Assembly: GCA_002943765.1 (NCBI GenBank)
Contig: PQWQ01000010.1
Coordinates: 250,501 to 314,500 of the forward strand
Reading direction: 5' to 3'
Length of the DNA: 64,000 bases
Origin: Psoroptes ovis
Taxonomy: Eukaryota > Arthropoda > Arachnida > Sarcoptiformes > Psoroptidae
The notes beneath the pieces were generated by a model, which did no database searches, had not been told where the DNA came from, and saw only the letters and a program-made list of their open reading frames with translations. Of the stretch, positions 27,701 to 42,700 are shown piece by piece. Made by a program: the position numbers and the translations under genes. Every line of letters begins with the position of its first letter. Within the stretch, counting starts at the first letter, position 1.

Positions 27701-30700
27701 TTCATGTTGCATTTTGGCCAAATCCGATGCAACCACAAAAAATGTAAATTGTTCCGGTTTATTTAACATTTCTGCGAATTTTTCCGTCACATAAATCGAA
27801 CCATTATGAGGATAAACATCGAATGGGCCAGCTTGACTTAGGGAATCATTTTGTTTGTAATAAATAATGCGACCATTTTCATTTATATCACGATCACTAG
27901 CATAAACTGAGCCAATCAACGTACCGGTTGCGGCAGTTTCAAGCACACTGAACGTATAAATATTTGATGGGAAAAATTGTGGATTATTATCATTCGAATC
28001 TAACAAAGTGATCTCGACCAAACAGCTGTTTGATTCATTTTGTTGTTCAGGATCAACGTTTGGTTTTTTTTCGACAGCCAAAACTTTCAGTGTTATTTTA
28101 TCATTCAATTCTCGATCTAATTTTTGTGGATCTCGTACACTAATCCAACCAGTGTAGGGATCAATTTGAAATGCTTGTATTGGATCTTTAAGTACATAGG
28201 TGAATTCAGCATTTTCATCTTTATCCGCATCGAATGCTTGAACTTGTAGGATAGTGAAACCGGTCGGTAGATTTTCCATCACCGTAACATTATAATTTGA
28301 ATGTTCAAATATTGGTGAATTATCATTCTATATTGGTTTTCCAACATAAATTTGGATATAACAAAAAGAAAAAAGGTAAATATAATTTTAAATAAGGAAA
28401 TGTTTAAAAAAGAAAAAGATTCGAAGTATTCAAAATTCGAATGTGTGTGCATTTACAATGCAATTGCAAAAATTGACAATAATAAAACATCGACTTACCA
28501 CATCGATTATAAATACATCAACTCGAGATGAAGCTTGACGCAATGGATTATCAACTTGTGATGCCTAATCCGTTGATAAGAACAAAGATAAAAGATAACA
28601 TCAATTATTTTAAATAGAAATGAAAAAATTTAAATAAATAAATAAATAAATGACTGATGATGATCATCATTATTTAATGTGTACGATGACCATACAAGGA
28701 GTTTTGCTTGGAAAACACTAGTCTTCAATGATGAACAAAAGAATGGCTGTGGTGGTGATGATGATTCAAGCTATTCATCGAAAACAATCGATGTCGATTG
28801 TACACATGTGTACAATGATCATCATCATTATCATAATAATCATCATTTACCATCATTTATGGTTTAAAAAAAAAATTATCCTTTTGTTCAATCGATTAGT
28901 GAATGAGAATTCAGTTATAATAATAATAATAATAATAATTACTAATAACAAAGAAACATTGAAATTATTTTTAAAAATAAAAAATTTGAATAAAATGGTC
29001 ATTGGTAAGGTGTCTATGCTTATAAATGTGTATAAATCATGTGCATATCTGATACTATCATCATCATTATTATTATTTAATGAAGATGAATTTTTTCGAT
29101 GATTTCAGGATTTACTTTCAATTAAACATGATATTTTATGTAATGATCATGTATGTGTATCCTTACATATATAAAGTATTGTGTATGGATGGATGTGTAT
29201 TTAAATTTAATGAAAAAATAAAATAAAAAAACAAAAAACAAAATAATATAAACTGACCTGTATTTGTAATGTTAACATAGAACTGGACAATGATTCTAAA
29301 TCAATCTCACGAACAAGAAACAGCTCACCTGTTTGATCGTGCATTTCAAAAAAGCCACCTTCGTTTCCTATATTTATTATTATTGAAATTGATAAATAAT
29401 ACATTATACATTCATTATTATTATTTATATTATAATTCCATTGATTTGAAAATAATAAATGAAAGAAATTTGAATAGAATTGAAATTGAAAATATTAGAA
29501 AATAATCAAAGAATGTAATTAAAATGTTTTAATCAAAAATTTTTCATTTCACTTCATCCATTTATATTAAATGAAATGAAATGTGAATTGATTCAAGTTT
29601 ATACATTTTCAAAATTCAAATTAATTGCGAACAAATTAGTTTTCATTGAATTTCAAATGATAATTAGCAAGTTGTTCGGAAAGTTCTAGCCAATTTTTAT
29701 TAACAACTCTATTGATTAAGCTGTATGAACTTTTCGGACAGCCTAATATATAATAATGCTGCTATTTTTTTACGTGCATCAATACAATGTAATTAGTCAA
29801 AATTTACACTTTGTTAGATGTTGATTGTCGCCATCGATTGACAATTTTACACAATTTGACAAGTATATCCGATTTCACATTGATGGATTGATTGATCAAT
29901 TCATCATTTATTTGACCTGAATCTGAATCGAAATCTGTGTAGAAATCCGTTGAATTGTTCAATTGATAATTTCAAAATTTATAAAATTCTTAATTGATAT
30001 TTATGAATGAACCATAATTGTAATAACTGAATCAATTGTAGGTTTTCAGTTTTATTTTTTGATTTAGAAATTTATGCGTGTGCGTATTTTGGGCTATTTT
30101 TTGTTTGAAATTTCAAGCAACGAAATATTCAACAACTTTTGACGCCCAAAAATTATTATTTTTTAGTTTTTTCAACATTTTAATGATTTGAATTAAATTT
30201 CACTATTAATGATTATAATAATAATACTGGACAATTTAAATACACTAACACACACTCATTACTTATAAAATGTTGAAATGTATCTATCAAAAAATATTAA
30301 TAATAATGATTTATATATTATGTTGTCCGGAAAGTTCTGGCCGATTTTCATAAGCAACTCTATTGATTAAAAAAAATAAACTTTTCGGACAACCTTATAA
30401 ATATATTTAAATAATGAACACGTGCATAATGATAATAATAATAGATGAATAGATAGATGTTTATAATCGTATAATTCCATCCTTATTATTATTATCATTA
30501 TTTCAATGATTGAAGAGAGCAAGATTTTTTTCAGTGGAAAAAATCTCATCTGAAAAATAATAATTTTCTTCCATCATTGAAATCTATTAGATTGTCCGGA
30601 AAGTTTTTTCCGGTTTTATCGTAGAAAATAATTGGAAAATCGGCAAGAACTTTTCGGACAATCTAATATATTTATGAAAATTCACATTGATTGATCTAAA

Positions 30701-33700
30701 TATTCACATAAGCATACACATAAACAATTCGATTGATTGATTGATCTGAATAAATAAATAATTATTTTTATTCATTCGTTAGTCATTGAATAATCAAATT
30801 TTGACATTTTTCGAATCAAATTAAATCAAATCAAGAGAAAATTATTCATTTATTCAATGAAAAAAATTCAAATTATCATTGAATCATTGATATTTTGGCA
30901 TGTGAATTTTGCATTATTTCAAATGAATTCTCGCTCTCAGTGCTTGGAAATCAAATGTTTCCCAAAAATTTTCTTAAGAACCCAAGATAGTACTTCTTCT
31001 TCTTCTTCTTCATGTTCAAATGTCAAAGTGTCTTATTTGAATCAAAGACTATTCTCATACATTTGCACAATGAGCCATTTAATGAATTTCTAAATGAATT
31101 TTTTGACTGAATGAATTATTCATTCATTCATTGAATGGCAGCAAAAAGTTTAATGAAATATTTATGTAAATTTCCCTTGTTTTTTGCAAAAATATATTTG
31201 TCACAAAAGAAATGTTTGTGACAAATATATATTTTGTTGACAAATACAATTGAATGAATGCTGCAGACAAAACAAAAATTTGTAAATATTTGTCACATAC
31301 AAATAAACAATTGAAAGATGCATTCCATAGCCATCTCCATTCAATCATCAAACACACATTCATTCATTATTTTTGATTTTTGTAATTCAATTATCAATGA
31401 ATATATTTGCATTTCTTTTAAAAATGAATTCAAATCAAATCAAAATTGCCCGGAAAATATCACCAAACAGTGTTGACATTTTCCATTTTGATTTGAATAA
31501 ATTTCAAATAATTTAAAAGTGCATGTATTTACATAATTATAATCATAATGAATTGCATACACAAAGTGTCAAATTATTTCAAGAAAAAATAAAATGAGAA
31601 AAACCAAATTTTGAATCATTATGAATAGGATAACTTTCGAAAACATTTTCATTAGAGATTTTTAAAAGATTTAAATTGTAGTTCAATTATGATAATGCCA
31701 CGAACGATTAATTGTTTGGCCAGGATTATCATCATCATCACAGAGCATCATCAGTATTATATACAAATGAGTAATTCGAAAGAAAGATGAAAATGAATTT
31801 CAATTGTAATTTTTGCATAGAAAAACATATACAAAAGCAATAACATGCATATAACACATGCAATTGAACATCATCATGAGCCTTTATCATAATCAATCAT
31901 TTAAATGTGAAAACACACACACACACACAAAAAAAAAACACTGATTTCAATCTAAATTCACACATCTTTTGATATTAAAATAAAAATAATGAAAATGAAA
32001 TTAATTTCATTTATGAATAATAATAATAAATGAAAGTAAAAAAAAATTAATATTTACATATGATGATGATGATGACCATATTAGATCATTCATTCATAAA
32101 TGTGTGTGTTTTATACACTATAAATGCATATGAATTCAATGGTTATTGTTTCATTCGTATCAACAACAACACTAACAGCGACGAATGGCAGAAACCCATA
32201 TAAGTCAATATGAATGAATTTCAATGTGAAAATGTTAGGGCCATTGTCTTTGACTATGATTATGATTAAAATAATCAAAGAAAAATCAAATCAAAATCAA
32301 AAATCTTTTCTACAAGAATAAAATTATCATAAATTGATGAACAATTCAAATGAATAGCTGATTCAACTAGTTGTTCATGAATGACCATTTATAATTCAAG
32401 AAATTTTTTCTGTGTGTGTGAGAAAACAATAAACTTGAAAATTATTAATTGTGTCAATTGGTCATATATTTTTGTCATCTGAACATTCATATTGACAAAC
32501 AAATATGAAACATTTCAATGAAATTATTGTTATAATAAATAATACAAATTGATACATTATCATTTTGAATCGAATAATAAAGTAATTAATTCTTTCGATA
32601 ATTATATATGATACATTTACAACATTTGTAATTTCATTTTCAATTATGATTATAATCAATAATTGTTAATAATTTTCAGAATAATAATAATAATAATTTC
32701 TATTAGGTTGTCCGAAAAGTTTTGGCCGATTTTCATGAACAACTCTATTGACTGAGCGGTATGAACTTTTCGGAAAATGTTAATCTAAGCTTATTATCTC
32801 TTCGACTTTCACTCTCATTCACTCTCTCTTGTTCTCTTTTTCATTTAATTACATTGAAATTCGTAATTTAATTCAAACAAACAAACAAAAATCAATCAAT
32901 CAACCAATCAATTGAATTCAATGAATTTCAATCAATGAAATCAACATTGGCACATTATTACTGTTTGTTCACTCTGACTTCAAATTAAAATTCAAAATGA
33001 GAAAAAATATATTCAAATATTTATGAAAAAACAAGTTTCTGTCATCGATATTTGTTTTTTGAATGAAATTATTAAAATGAAATAATTCATCAAATATCAA
33101 TGTATATTCTCAAAGCATTTTCAATTTCAAATTGAAAATTTCATATTAACAAAATGAAAATGAAAATGAAATAAATGAATACATACCAAGTACGATTGAA
33201 TAACGTAATCTTGCATTAATACCACTGTCAAGATCGAATGCATGTATTGGCGGTTCGACTGCTACCTTTTCACGTATGCGTAAGCCCTGTTTTTGAATAA
33301 AAAATAAAGTTTGATTATGACAAATTAAAACAAGCTTAAAACATCATCGTCGTCGAAGGTGGTTGATTATTTACAAAAATGGTAGTAAATAGGGGGCAGT
33401 TGGCGGCATTTGATACAGATATATTTTTGGAGCATTTCAAGTGAAAATGAATTTGTTGAAACTGAATTAAAATTGAATTAATTATCACATTTTCAAATCA
33501 TTAGTATTGAAATTTGAAATCCGCCAACATCAACTAAAAATATCAGCGAAAAAATCAGAGTTAATCGAAAGGCAGCCAAAAACCTGTGGTTGTGTTGTGA
33601 TTTTGGCTTGATTTATTATTTTTCTTAAAATAAAATTTCAAAATCTTTAAATTATTTTAAAATCTTTGGATTTTACTTTTAAATTTAATTAATTTCATTT

Positions 33701-36700
33701 CATTTACTTTGCATTCACATTCATTCAAAATGGAAATCCAAAAATATGAATTTCAAACGAAAAAAGGCTGAATCTCAGCCTCTCAGAGCTCAGCTCTGCT
33801 GCGCGCAAGCCTTATATCAAATATACATCATGTTCACATCATCATACACATAAAAATAAATAAATATCTGACAAATGACCTTTAAAAAGTAAAAAAATAC
33901 ATGATTTGATTTGATTATACGATGATATGATGGCCAATAAAAGATATTTATTTATTTATATTAGGTTGTCCACAAAATTCTGGCCGATTTTCATTAGCAA
34001 TTCTATTGATTAAGCAGAATGAACTTTTCGGACAACTTAATATTTATTTATGTTGGCCATATATACATCCAGATAGTGATATTGATAGATATATTTAAAA
34101 TCAAATATCATGGTCATATGTTCATCAAAAAAAAAAAAAAAAAATCAAATACATGCGTGTATAAATGTTTGTGCTATATGCTTGAATGAAATGAGAATAA
34201 TTTTATTGTTTTCTCTGTTATTATTATTATCAAAAATCATCAATCATTTCACATGTATTCATCATTTATCAAATAAAGTTTAACTAAATAAATTAAATAA
34301 TTGTAAATAATAATCTCGATTACAATCATTACAATCATCATCATCATCATTCAAACAGAAACATCTGTTTGAAATGAAATCAAATCTTGGAAATCTTAGA
34401 AAAATCTTTAAAAAAAAAAATTCTCCAAATTAGATTTCTGTTTAATTTGATTTAAAAATATTAGATTGCCCGAAAAGTTTATTTCGATTGATCAATAAAA
34501 GTTGCTCTAAAATTCGACCAGAACTTTCCGGACAACCTAATATTTTTTCATTTGGAGACACGCTCGTAGATATTACAAGATTTACAACTTAAATTTTTGC
34601 CATATTTGTGTGTATGTTTTTCAATTATTTCATTCATTAATGAATTCAATTCATGAAATCTATTCGAATTGAATTGAAAATAATGTGAATCTCTAACAAC
34701 ATTTTCAATTAGATTAAATGAATGATATTTCGATTGAGTTCGAATCTGAAAAAAATTTCTAATTAAGATACACACGAGAGTGCTAAATTCATTCATCTGA
34801 AAATTAGAAAATATTGAAGATGAGCTACAATGATTTAATCAACGAAAATAATTAATTACATTTTGAATAATACAAAAATGAATTAATTGATTTTTCACTT
34901 TCATTTCTTTTAAATGCATTTTCATCAATACACACACACAAACATTGAAATGAATGATTGAAAACATTGAAGATCTGCTTTGAAACATTGAAATTCATTA
35001 ACATTCAAATAGCAGCATAACTCAAGCAATGAAAATAACACAAAAATTGACCAAATTACATAATAAATTTCAACATCTTTACATACATTTTTTAAACATC
35101 ATCTTACATCATTATTTTTGTATTTCATTTCATTCATTCATTTAATATATTAATGATGTATTTTTTTCATCGTTGGTCAAGATTAGTTGAATATAGAAAA
35201 CAAGCTAAAAAAGATGTTTCAACAACAACAGCGAACAACAAGCGTTGAAACATCAATAGGAACAAACAATTGAATGGTATATGATGAACTATTTAAAATA
35301 TTTTCAATAGAAAATTTTCAAAGTTTTATCAAGAATTCAACAATGAAATGATACACTTTGATCTGCTTTGTCGATTTGATACATTTTCAAACAAAATGAC
35401 AACTATTTTACATGAAATTCACATTAAAATTTACATTCACACTTATGCTAAAAGATTTAATTTTATTACACTTTAAATTAGACAACTGGCATGTTTTTGA
35501 ACATCAATTTCAATCAGAGAGATCAATTTCAAGCTAATAAATTGATTCATTGGAATTTTGAATAAATCGAATTGATTGATTTTTCATTATTCATTTACAA
35601 TCAATAAACGATAATAAATTGACGATAATCAAAATAAATCGATCAAATAAAAAACATGTGAGAAATGACGAGAAATTGCAATTGGAAAAAGCGTAATAAA
35701 AATAAATCGATCAATGAATAAATGAATATTTTTTCGACGAATCATTAAAATCATTATAAATACATTATAACATTAAACATTTCAATTTGATTGATTGTAA
35801 ATCGCTACAAAATTGATGAATTATTATTTTCATGAAAACAAACAAATAATTGATTGAATCGATTCAATTTGGCCAAAAATTGAATCAAAATAAAATCAAA
35901 ATGATCAATTTCATTTGATTCGGAACAAAACAATTGATTATTTCCGAAAAATCAATGTCCGTTTTCGATCAATAACCGATCGATTGATCGATTAACGGTA
36001 ATTTCCTAGCCGGAAACTCATTGATTTGATTCAAAGAAAATTTTCTTAAAAATTTTCCTTTTGGAAAGATTTTGAAATTGCGCAAACTATTTATCCAATA
36101 ATAATTCATTCAATAATTGTTTTCGTTCAAGCTTTAAATCAAACATAAGAACACAAAACAACAGCAAAAAAGAACAAATATCAAAATTCAATTCGTGATT
36201 ATCTTGACCAATATTTTCATTCAGAAATTTCTTATTTTCATACAAAAAACATATGGCTACATGTTGAATCATCGTACTCATCATCATGATTGTATATGTG
36301 ATATTTACATCATTAATATTATTATTTAATATCATCATGATGATGATGATGATGATGTGCAATACACAACACAATCGTATTTATCGTATTGTGCACACAT
36401 TTTCAGATTGTATTAATAAGCATAATGTTTTAAGAAAAACGTTTTCTTAACGAAAGAATTTATTAATTGGATTTCGAAAATTTTAAAATAAGAAATATTT
36501 CACTTCATCATTATTATCATCCACACACACACACACACAGACGATAATACAACAATAATAATAATATCTATATTTAACCTTCAAATTAGAAAATAAGAAA
36601 AAAAATTTCTTTTATAACTCTAATATATAAGAGATTTGAGCAGGTATGTATTATGGGTTGTCCGAAAAGTTTTGGCCGATTTTTAATATGGATTCATCAT

Positions 36701-39700
36701 TGATTTTACAATGATTCAAAACGGACAAAACTTTTCGGACAACCTGAAATTTAAGAAATATATTTCTTGAATAATTATTTTCAATATTGTTCATCATCAT
36801 CAACGATTTCAAAAAATTTGAATTTTTCAAAAATAAAACACATGTAAAATTATGCATTATATTTTGCTCTAAAATTTCTAAAATCTAACACAACACACAC
36901 CAATCTCCTAATGTAATGTAAACCATATCTATTTGAAATTCATATCCTTTGATTTTTATTTTCTTAAATAACACACACGATTTCACATTTATTCGAAATC
37001 ATTGTTTATTTATTTACTTATTCATGCGCTAGTTATTATTACAAGATCTGTTTGCATACATGCATGCATTCAATCGCGAATGTCAAATGCATCTTCAAAA
37101 AAAATCAATGCAAATAAATATTTCCCAATAAACAATGGTTAATATGATTATTAGCATGGGGAAATTACATTAATCGAAGATAATCGAGGACGATTCAATA
37201 ATAAAAAATTAAATGATTAATTGATCGATTGAATGCTTGCTTTTGTTGCTCAAATATAAGGCTATGCCGCCATACGCTCACACACATTTAATATTTGATG
37301 AACAAACGAACACAACCACCAAATAAAGATAATTTCAAGAATTGAATTAAAAAGTAAATTCAATTCAATTCGAAATAATTGAAACGTATTGAAAATGATT
37401 CAAATTCAATAAAATAATGAAAAACAAGTTCACTTACAGTTAATTTTGTCGTCTCTGAAACACTTGCACTGTACACATCTTTTGTAAATATTGGATTTTG
37501 ATCATCAGCATCTTTTACACGTATTGTCATTGTTGTTACTGAGCTTAATGGTTCAGGTGTACCATGATCCTTTAAAGATTATTTGATTAGAAATTTAAAT
37601 TAATTAATTTTCTTTAAACAAACGAATGAAGAAAAATGTCTTACCGATGCTTGTATTTGTATTTTAAATTCTCTAATACCATTATCATAATCTAATGGCT
37701 TATTGATAACTAATGTTCCTTCGATTGGATCTGATAATATGAATGAATTATTTTCATTGCCACCCTAGATTTTGACAGAAAAATGAAAGTGTTGAAATGT
37801 TTTAAAATGGGAAAATACGTTAGTTTTTTGAATTAAAAAGATTTGATCTTTCCAAATCGAATTAAATTAATTCAGATAAATTTTTTGAAAATACATTGAA
37901 TTTGCATGGATTTATCAAAATGTATAAGAAAAAAAAAACTCACCACAATCGAATATGTTATATCAGAATTGGCAGTGTTTGGTTTATCACGATCAATAGC
38001 ATGTATGCCACGAAATACTGTTAAACCAACAGGTGTCAACTGTGAAAAAAATAATAATGGAAAAAAAATAATTCGATTAAGTGAACATGTTTGAATATTT
38101 TTTACACACAAGCAAAACAAAGATAAAACAATGCAGAAAGAGACAATCGTACAATCGATGATGATCACCAACAATAATCAAATTCGATTATCTATGAATA
38201 ATGATTCGGCGGCCATTGTTTTTCATAAAAATGACCATTATTTTCATCACATTGGTCAAAGTGATGATGATTATTTGATATCGAGTGATTACAGATATAA
38301 AAATAGACTTTTTGCATCTGAATAAATATTTTCTCAAAACATCTATGAATAAAAACAATGGAAATTTTCGTTTGTTTTTTTTTCAATGGGAAACTTTAGA
38401 TTTTCCGATTTGACCATTGAAAATCGATTTTTTTTTTTTTTGAAAAAAAAATTCGTGAAAACAATGATAATCGATTATCATCGAAATTTAATCGATTCGA
38501 TTGTTCAATTGAATAATTGATTTTCGAATCATTCAGGTAGAACTGAGGGCTAGAGATGAACTTTGGCCATCTATTTGTTGATGTCAAAGTTCACATTAAA
38601 ATGTCAACATTCTTTTTATTTATCCAAATAACATTAAAAAGCCGATTAAAAAATATTTAAGCAGGTAATCTATTTAAAGATGTGTGTGATTTCAAATTTA
38701 GACAGAAAAAACAACTATTTACATTACATCATACCTGTTGCGCTATTGAAGCTGTGCATTTTGAAAATTGAAATTGAAACTCAAATTTAATTTAAATCCA
38801 ATGATGATAATCCATACAAGGTGATGGTCATCACCTTGTTGTTCATCAGCGATGAACATCATCATCAATGTATTTTGTTAAATCAGCAAATTTTCAAAAA
38901 TTTGGCAGATATTTTTAGTAAATTTTTTATTTAGCAGTAAATATCTATTTATGACTTAATCACATGTAAAAAAAATTAAACAAATTATTCAAAAGGTATA
39001 TACCTTTGAATACCTTGACTATTAAAAAAAATATATTGATTGACACACTTTTTATCACATCATCATTTGGACACAATGAATGCACAACAAACAAAATCGA
39101 CCTAAAATCAATTTACTTGCAAAATACACATGCATGTATGCACTACGACGTTGCTACAATCATTCAATTTTTTTTGAATTTAATTCGTACTTACATGCAC
39201 TTACACTATTAATCAATGTATAGACCTTTCATATACCTATTCACTGATAATAAATAATTAAATTTCAAATATTTTCTTTGATTAAAAATTGAAGAACAAA
39301 AGAATTAATTATAACTTGAAAAATACTCATTCATTTTCATTCATTGTTTATTGTGGTGCATATGTTTCAATAGGTTTACAGGTATTATGAACACATGTTA
39401 CTGGTAGACACCAAGCACATGTCCTGAATATTTTTTTTACCTGAGCATGTTGTGCGATATCGGGGAAAATTATTTGGTGATTTATGGGACGTTATTCGCC
39501 TTTTGTTGATGATGATTAAGTTATGTTCAATTTTTGCCTGTTCAATCGGATTCAACAACATAATCATTATCGGATTTTTACACAATCACGATTCATCAAC
39601 AACCTAAACCTATGAATCGGCAAAAGATGTTGGTCAAATTTTTCCCTTGAAGGGATCCCTTCAAATAATCAAAATCCAATAAAAAAATGTTCATAAATTG

Positions 39701-42700
39701 ATTGAATTAATAAATTAATATTTCATGTAAAACATTTTCATCATCATCATATAAAAAGATATCTTGACCAGTTAATCACGAAAATATTATTAAATCAAAG
39801 TGTTAAATGGGTAGAAAAGAAAATTGATTGATTGGAAATTTTTGTTTGCGCGAATCAGACGATGCTGCAAGCATATTTGAACGCTTTAAGCATCTAGGAT
39901 AGATTTGCGAGCCGCTGACGTGTTAAGTTATGAATTATTTAGGCAATCATTAAATGATTACAAATAGAAAATTTCAATTTTCGAGCAGAGCAGTTAAGGT
40001 CTCAAATCTGCAATAAATAATTAAATAAATAATCGAAATCAAAACACTTACCTCATCAACATCGAGTGAATATGGAACATTTTGAAATTCAGGCGTATGA
40101 TCATTGACATCTTGAACATAAACTGTTGATTTTGCATGAATTATTCGGGCGTTTCAAGACAATTTTCACACATTTTTCCGATCAATTAGTTTCGATGAGT
40201 GAAAATGAACGAAAAAATGAACAATATTTGAATAATTGAACGTATTGAATAAACCGAAAAAAAGAAAGAAAGGGATAAATCATCATTATGTGAATTAATA
40301 GAAATGAAATTAAATAAATAGACATTTCCTTAGCCGAAAACATTCAAATCCCGCTGCTGCTGTTGCGGATTAAATGAATGGCTTGGAATGTTGGTGGATT
40401 ATGGCTTTGTACCATTCATTTGCGTGTGTTTGTGTTTAATCAAATTTCATTTCTCTTCAAAGTAAAAATAAATGAATAAAAATTTCAAATTAACTTACCG
40501 GTTACAGGTAAAAATGCTTCTTCCTAGTTTTGTTTTTCGAGAGAAAAATGAATGATTGAATTAGAAATAAACAAAAGAAATCATTAAAATCGAAAGAAAT
40601 TGATTGATTGACAAAAGATAATTAAATAATTGTGATTGAAAGTGAAAACAGAAATAAAATTGAAATGGAAAGATTTATACATGATCGTACCAATAACAAA
40701 CAGGCAAGAAATAGACGATAATAAAGATAATTAAAACACTAAATCATCGAACGATATGAATGGAATGAGAAATACATTTTGAACAATTATTGAATAACTA
40801 CACCCGAAAATCAATTTTTTAGAAGGAATCGAGACCAATTGAAATGTTTGGAATGCAAATAACATTCGAGAAATTTGTTATTAAGGACATTATGTTTATA
40901 GAAATATTGGAAAAATATATCGAAAACAAAATCAATTAATTTGAATAATAATTTTAAAATGTAGAAAATTGAATGTTTGGATGAATTATGACATTTGAAT
41001 ATTTGAATGCATGGCATTGCTGTCCTAATAAATCAACATTTATGACTAGGGAAATTTATATTTAATGTTTACTCCAATATAACTGAACAATTATTGACGA
41101 TCATTATGATGGACAATCATTAATGGCCAAATGGACTATATTATTATTATTATTAAATAAATATTCAATTATCTAACAATTAAAATTTTGCAAAAGAAAA
41201 AAAATCATTAAAGTAAATAATGTTCCATTTCAGATGAAAATAATTCAAATGAAATAAATTAAATAATGGGGAAAATTCATCGAATTCAAATACAAATTGA
41301 AAAATTCAAATCGTTCGAAATTCGAATTGTTTTTGAATTTTGACCTAAATCTAATATAAAATTATTTATTTATTTATCTATCAATTCGTAACGAATCGAT
41401 AATTGTTTTCAGTTTATCTTTAAGCGTATGTTGTTGGTCATTTGTTGATATAAATCTTAAAAGTTTAGGCAAATAAATAGTTGAAAATTCGGTGGAAAAA
41501 TGGATGCATGCAAATGTTTGCTGTAAACAAATGAATTGAAATGGTGAAAATATATGGTGATAAATTTGACACTTACCGTTCCGCTGGCTCCTTTACAAGT
41601 AAGTTTGAATTTCAGCACACTTTGTGGATCTTTCTGTTTTTGATTTTAAGAGGTTCATCGAAGAAATTTCAAGTCATTTTCACATACAGATATTGATCAT
41701 ATATCGATAGCCAAAATCAATCGAAATGGGCAATTGATGATGTTTATTTTATCAATAAAACGAATTGAATGAAAATATGAATCATAATAAAACAAATAGG
41801 AACAAATGAATACTTACACGATCAACAAGTTCTTCAAGCGAATGTGCTAACAATATGGCAACATTTTTATCATCAATTATGTTATATTTAAAATAATTGA
41901 TATCACTCAAGCTATTATCCACCGCTTCCAACCGGAATTCTTCCCGTGGATGTACTTCAACTTTGAATACTTCATTTCCTATTTATATTAGATCGGGTTA
42001 AGACATAAATAACACAAATCGAATCAATCAATGATGAAAAAAATTTCAAAACAAAAGGAAACTTTTCCAGAATCGAATTTTTTGGACAAAATATTTCGAA
42101 GAAAATTTTCCGAGAAAAAATATTTTCCATAAAGTTTTTTTAATTTGAAAAATTTTCTTTCCGAGGAAGTTTCTCAGTTTCAAATTTCTTCAAATCAAAT
42201 CAAGCGTAAACACTTTTTCTTATTGTACAAATTACAACATCGATTCAAACACCCAAAAGAAATTGAATTTGAAATATCGAATTAAAGATGATTCAAGTTT
42301 CGACAGTGTATATGGGCAATAACCAGAACATACAACCAGAAACATATTGACTGATTGAATTTGGTTCAATTCAATTTGTCTGATACAATTCAAAATCGAC
42401 ATTTTCGATGGTCGATTACAATGATTATCATCATCATTGATTGTCATTATTGTCAAACCATATGATTTGTAAAATTTGAAAATTGAGATATTTTTCAACA
42501 AAGGTGTATTCGGCGTAGAAAGCCGACTAAAAATAATTCTTTTAAAAATAAATGAAAATCCATAGATTACACAATGGGGAATTGCACCGAAAATAACTCT
42601 GGAAATTGAAAACCGAGAAAAAATAAATTTCATTTGAACGAAATTGAACCAAATTTCAATACAATCAACCAACAACCACACATTTAAATATTTGAATGAT

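Larger units (their letters stand above)
29368..33186 (-). other. Cadherin intron 10 (3.8 kb) with four hairpin elements
   Basis: No coding exon was seen inside. Elements lie at 29663, 30316, 30585 and 32701. There is a (CA)n run near 31913-31929 and T/A-rich simple sequence. Confidence 0.8.
33287..37437 (-). other. Cadherin intron 9 (4.15 kb)
   Basis: No exon was recognised inside. It contains hairpin elements at 33959, 34459 and 36653, a small G+C-rich palindromic patch at 33766-33812 and a (CA)n run near 36521-36539. Confidence 0.8.

Noticed and set aside
28679..29102. Overlapping plus-strand ORFs with long Ile and His runs
   Set aside because: They come from ATC/ATT simple repeats in a cadherin intron.
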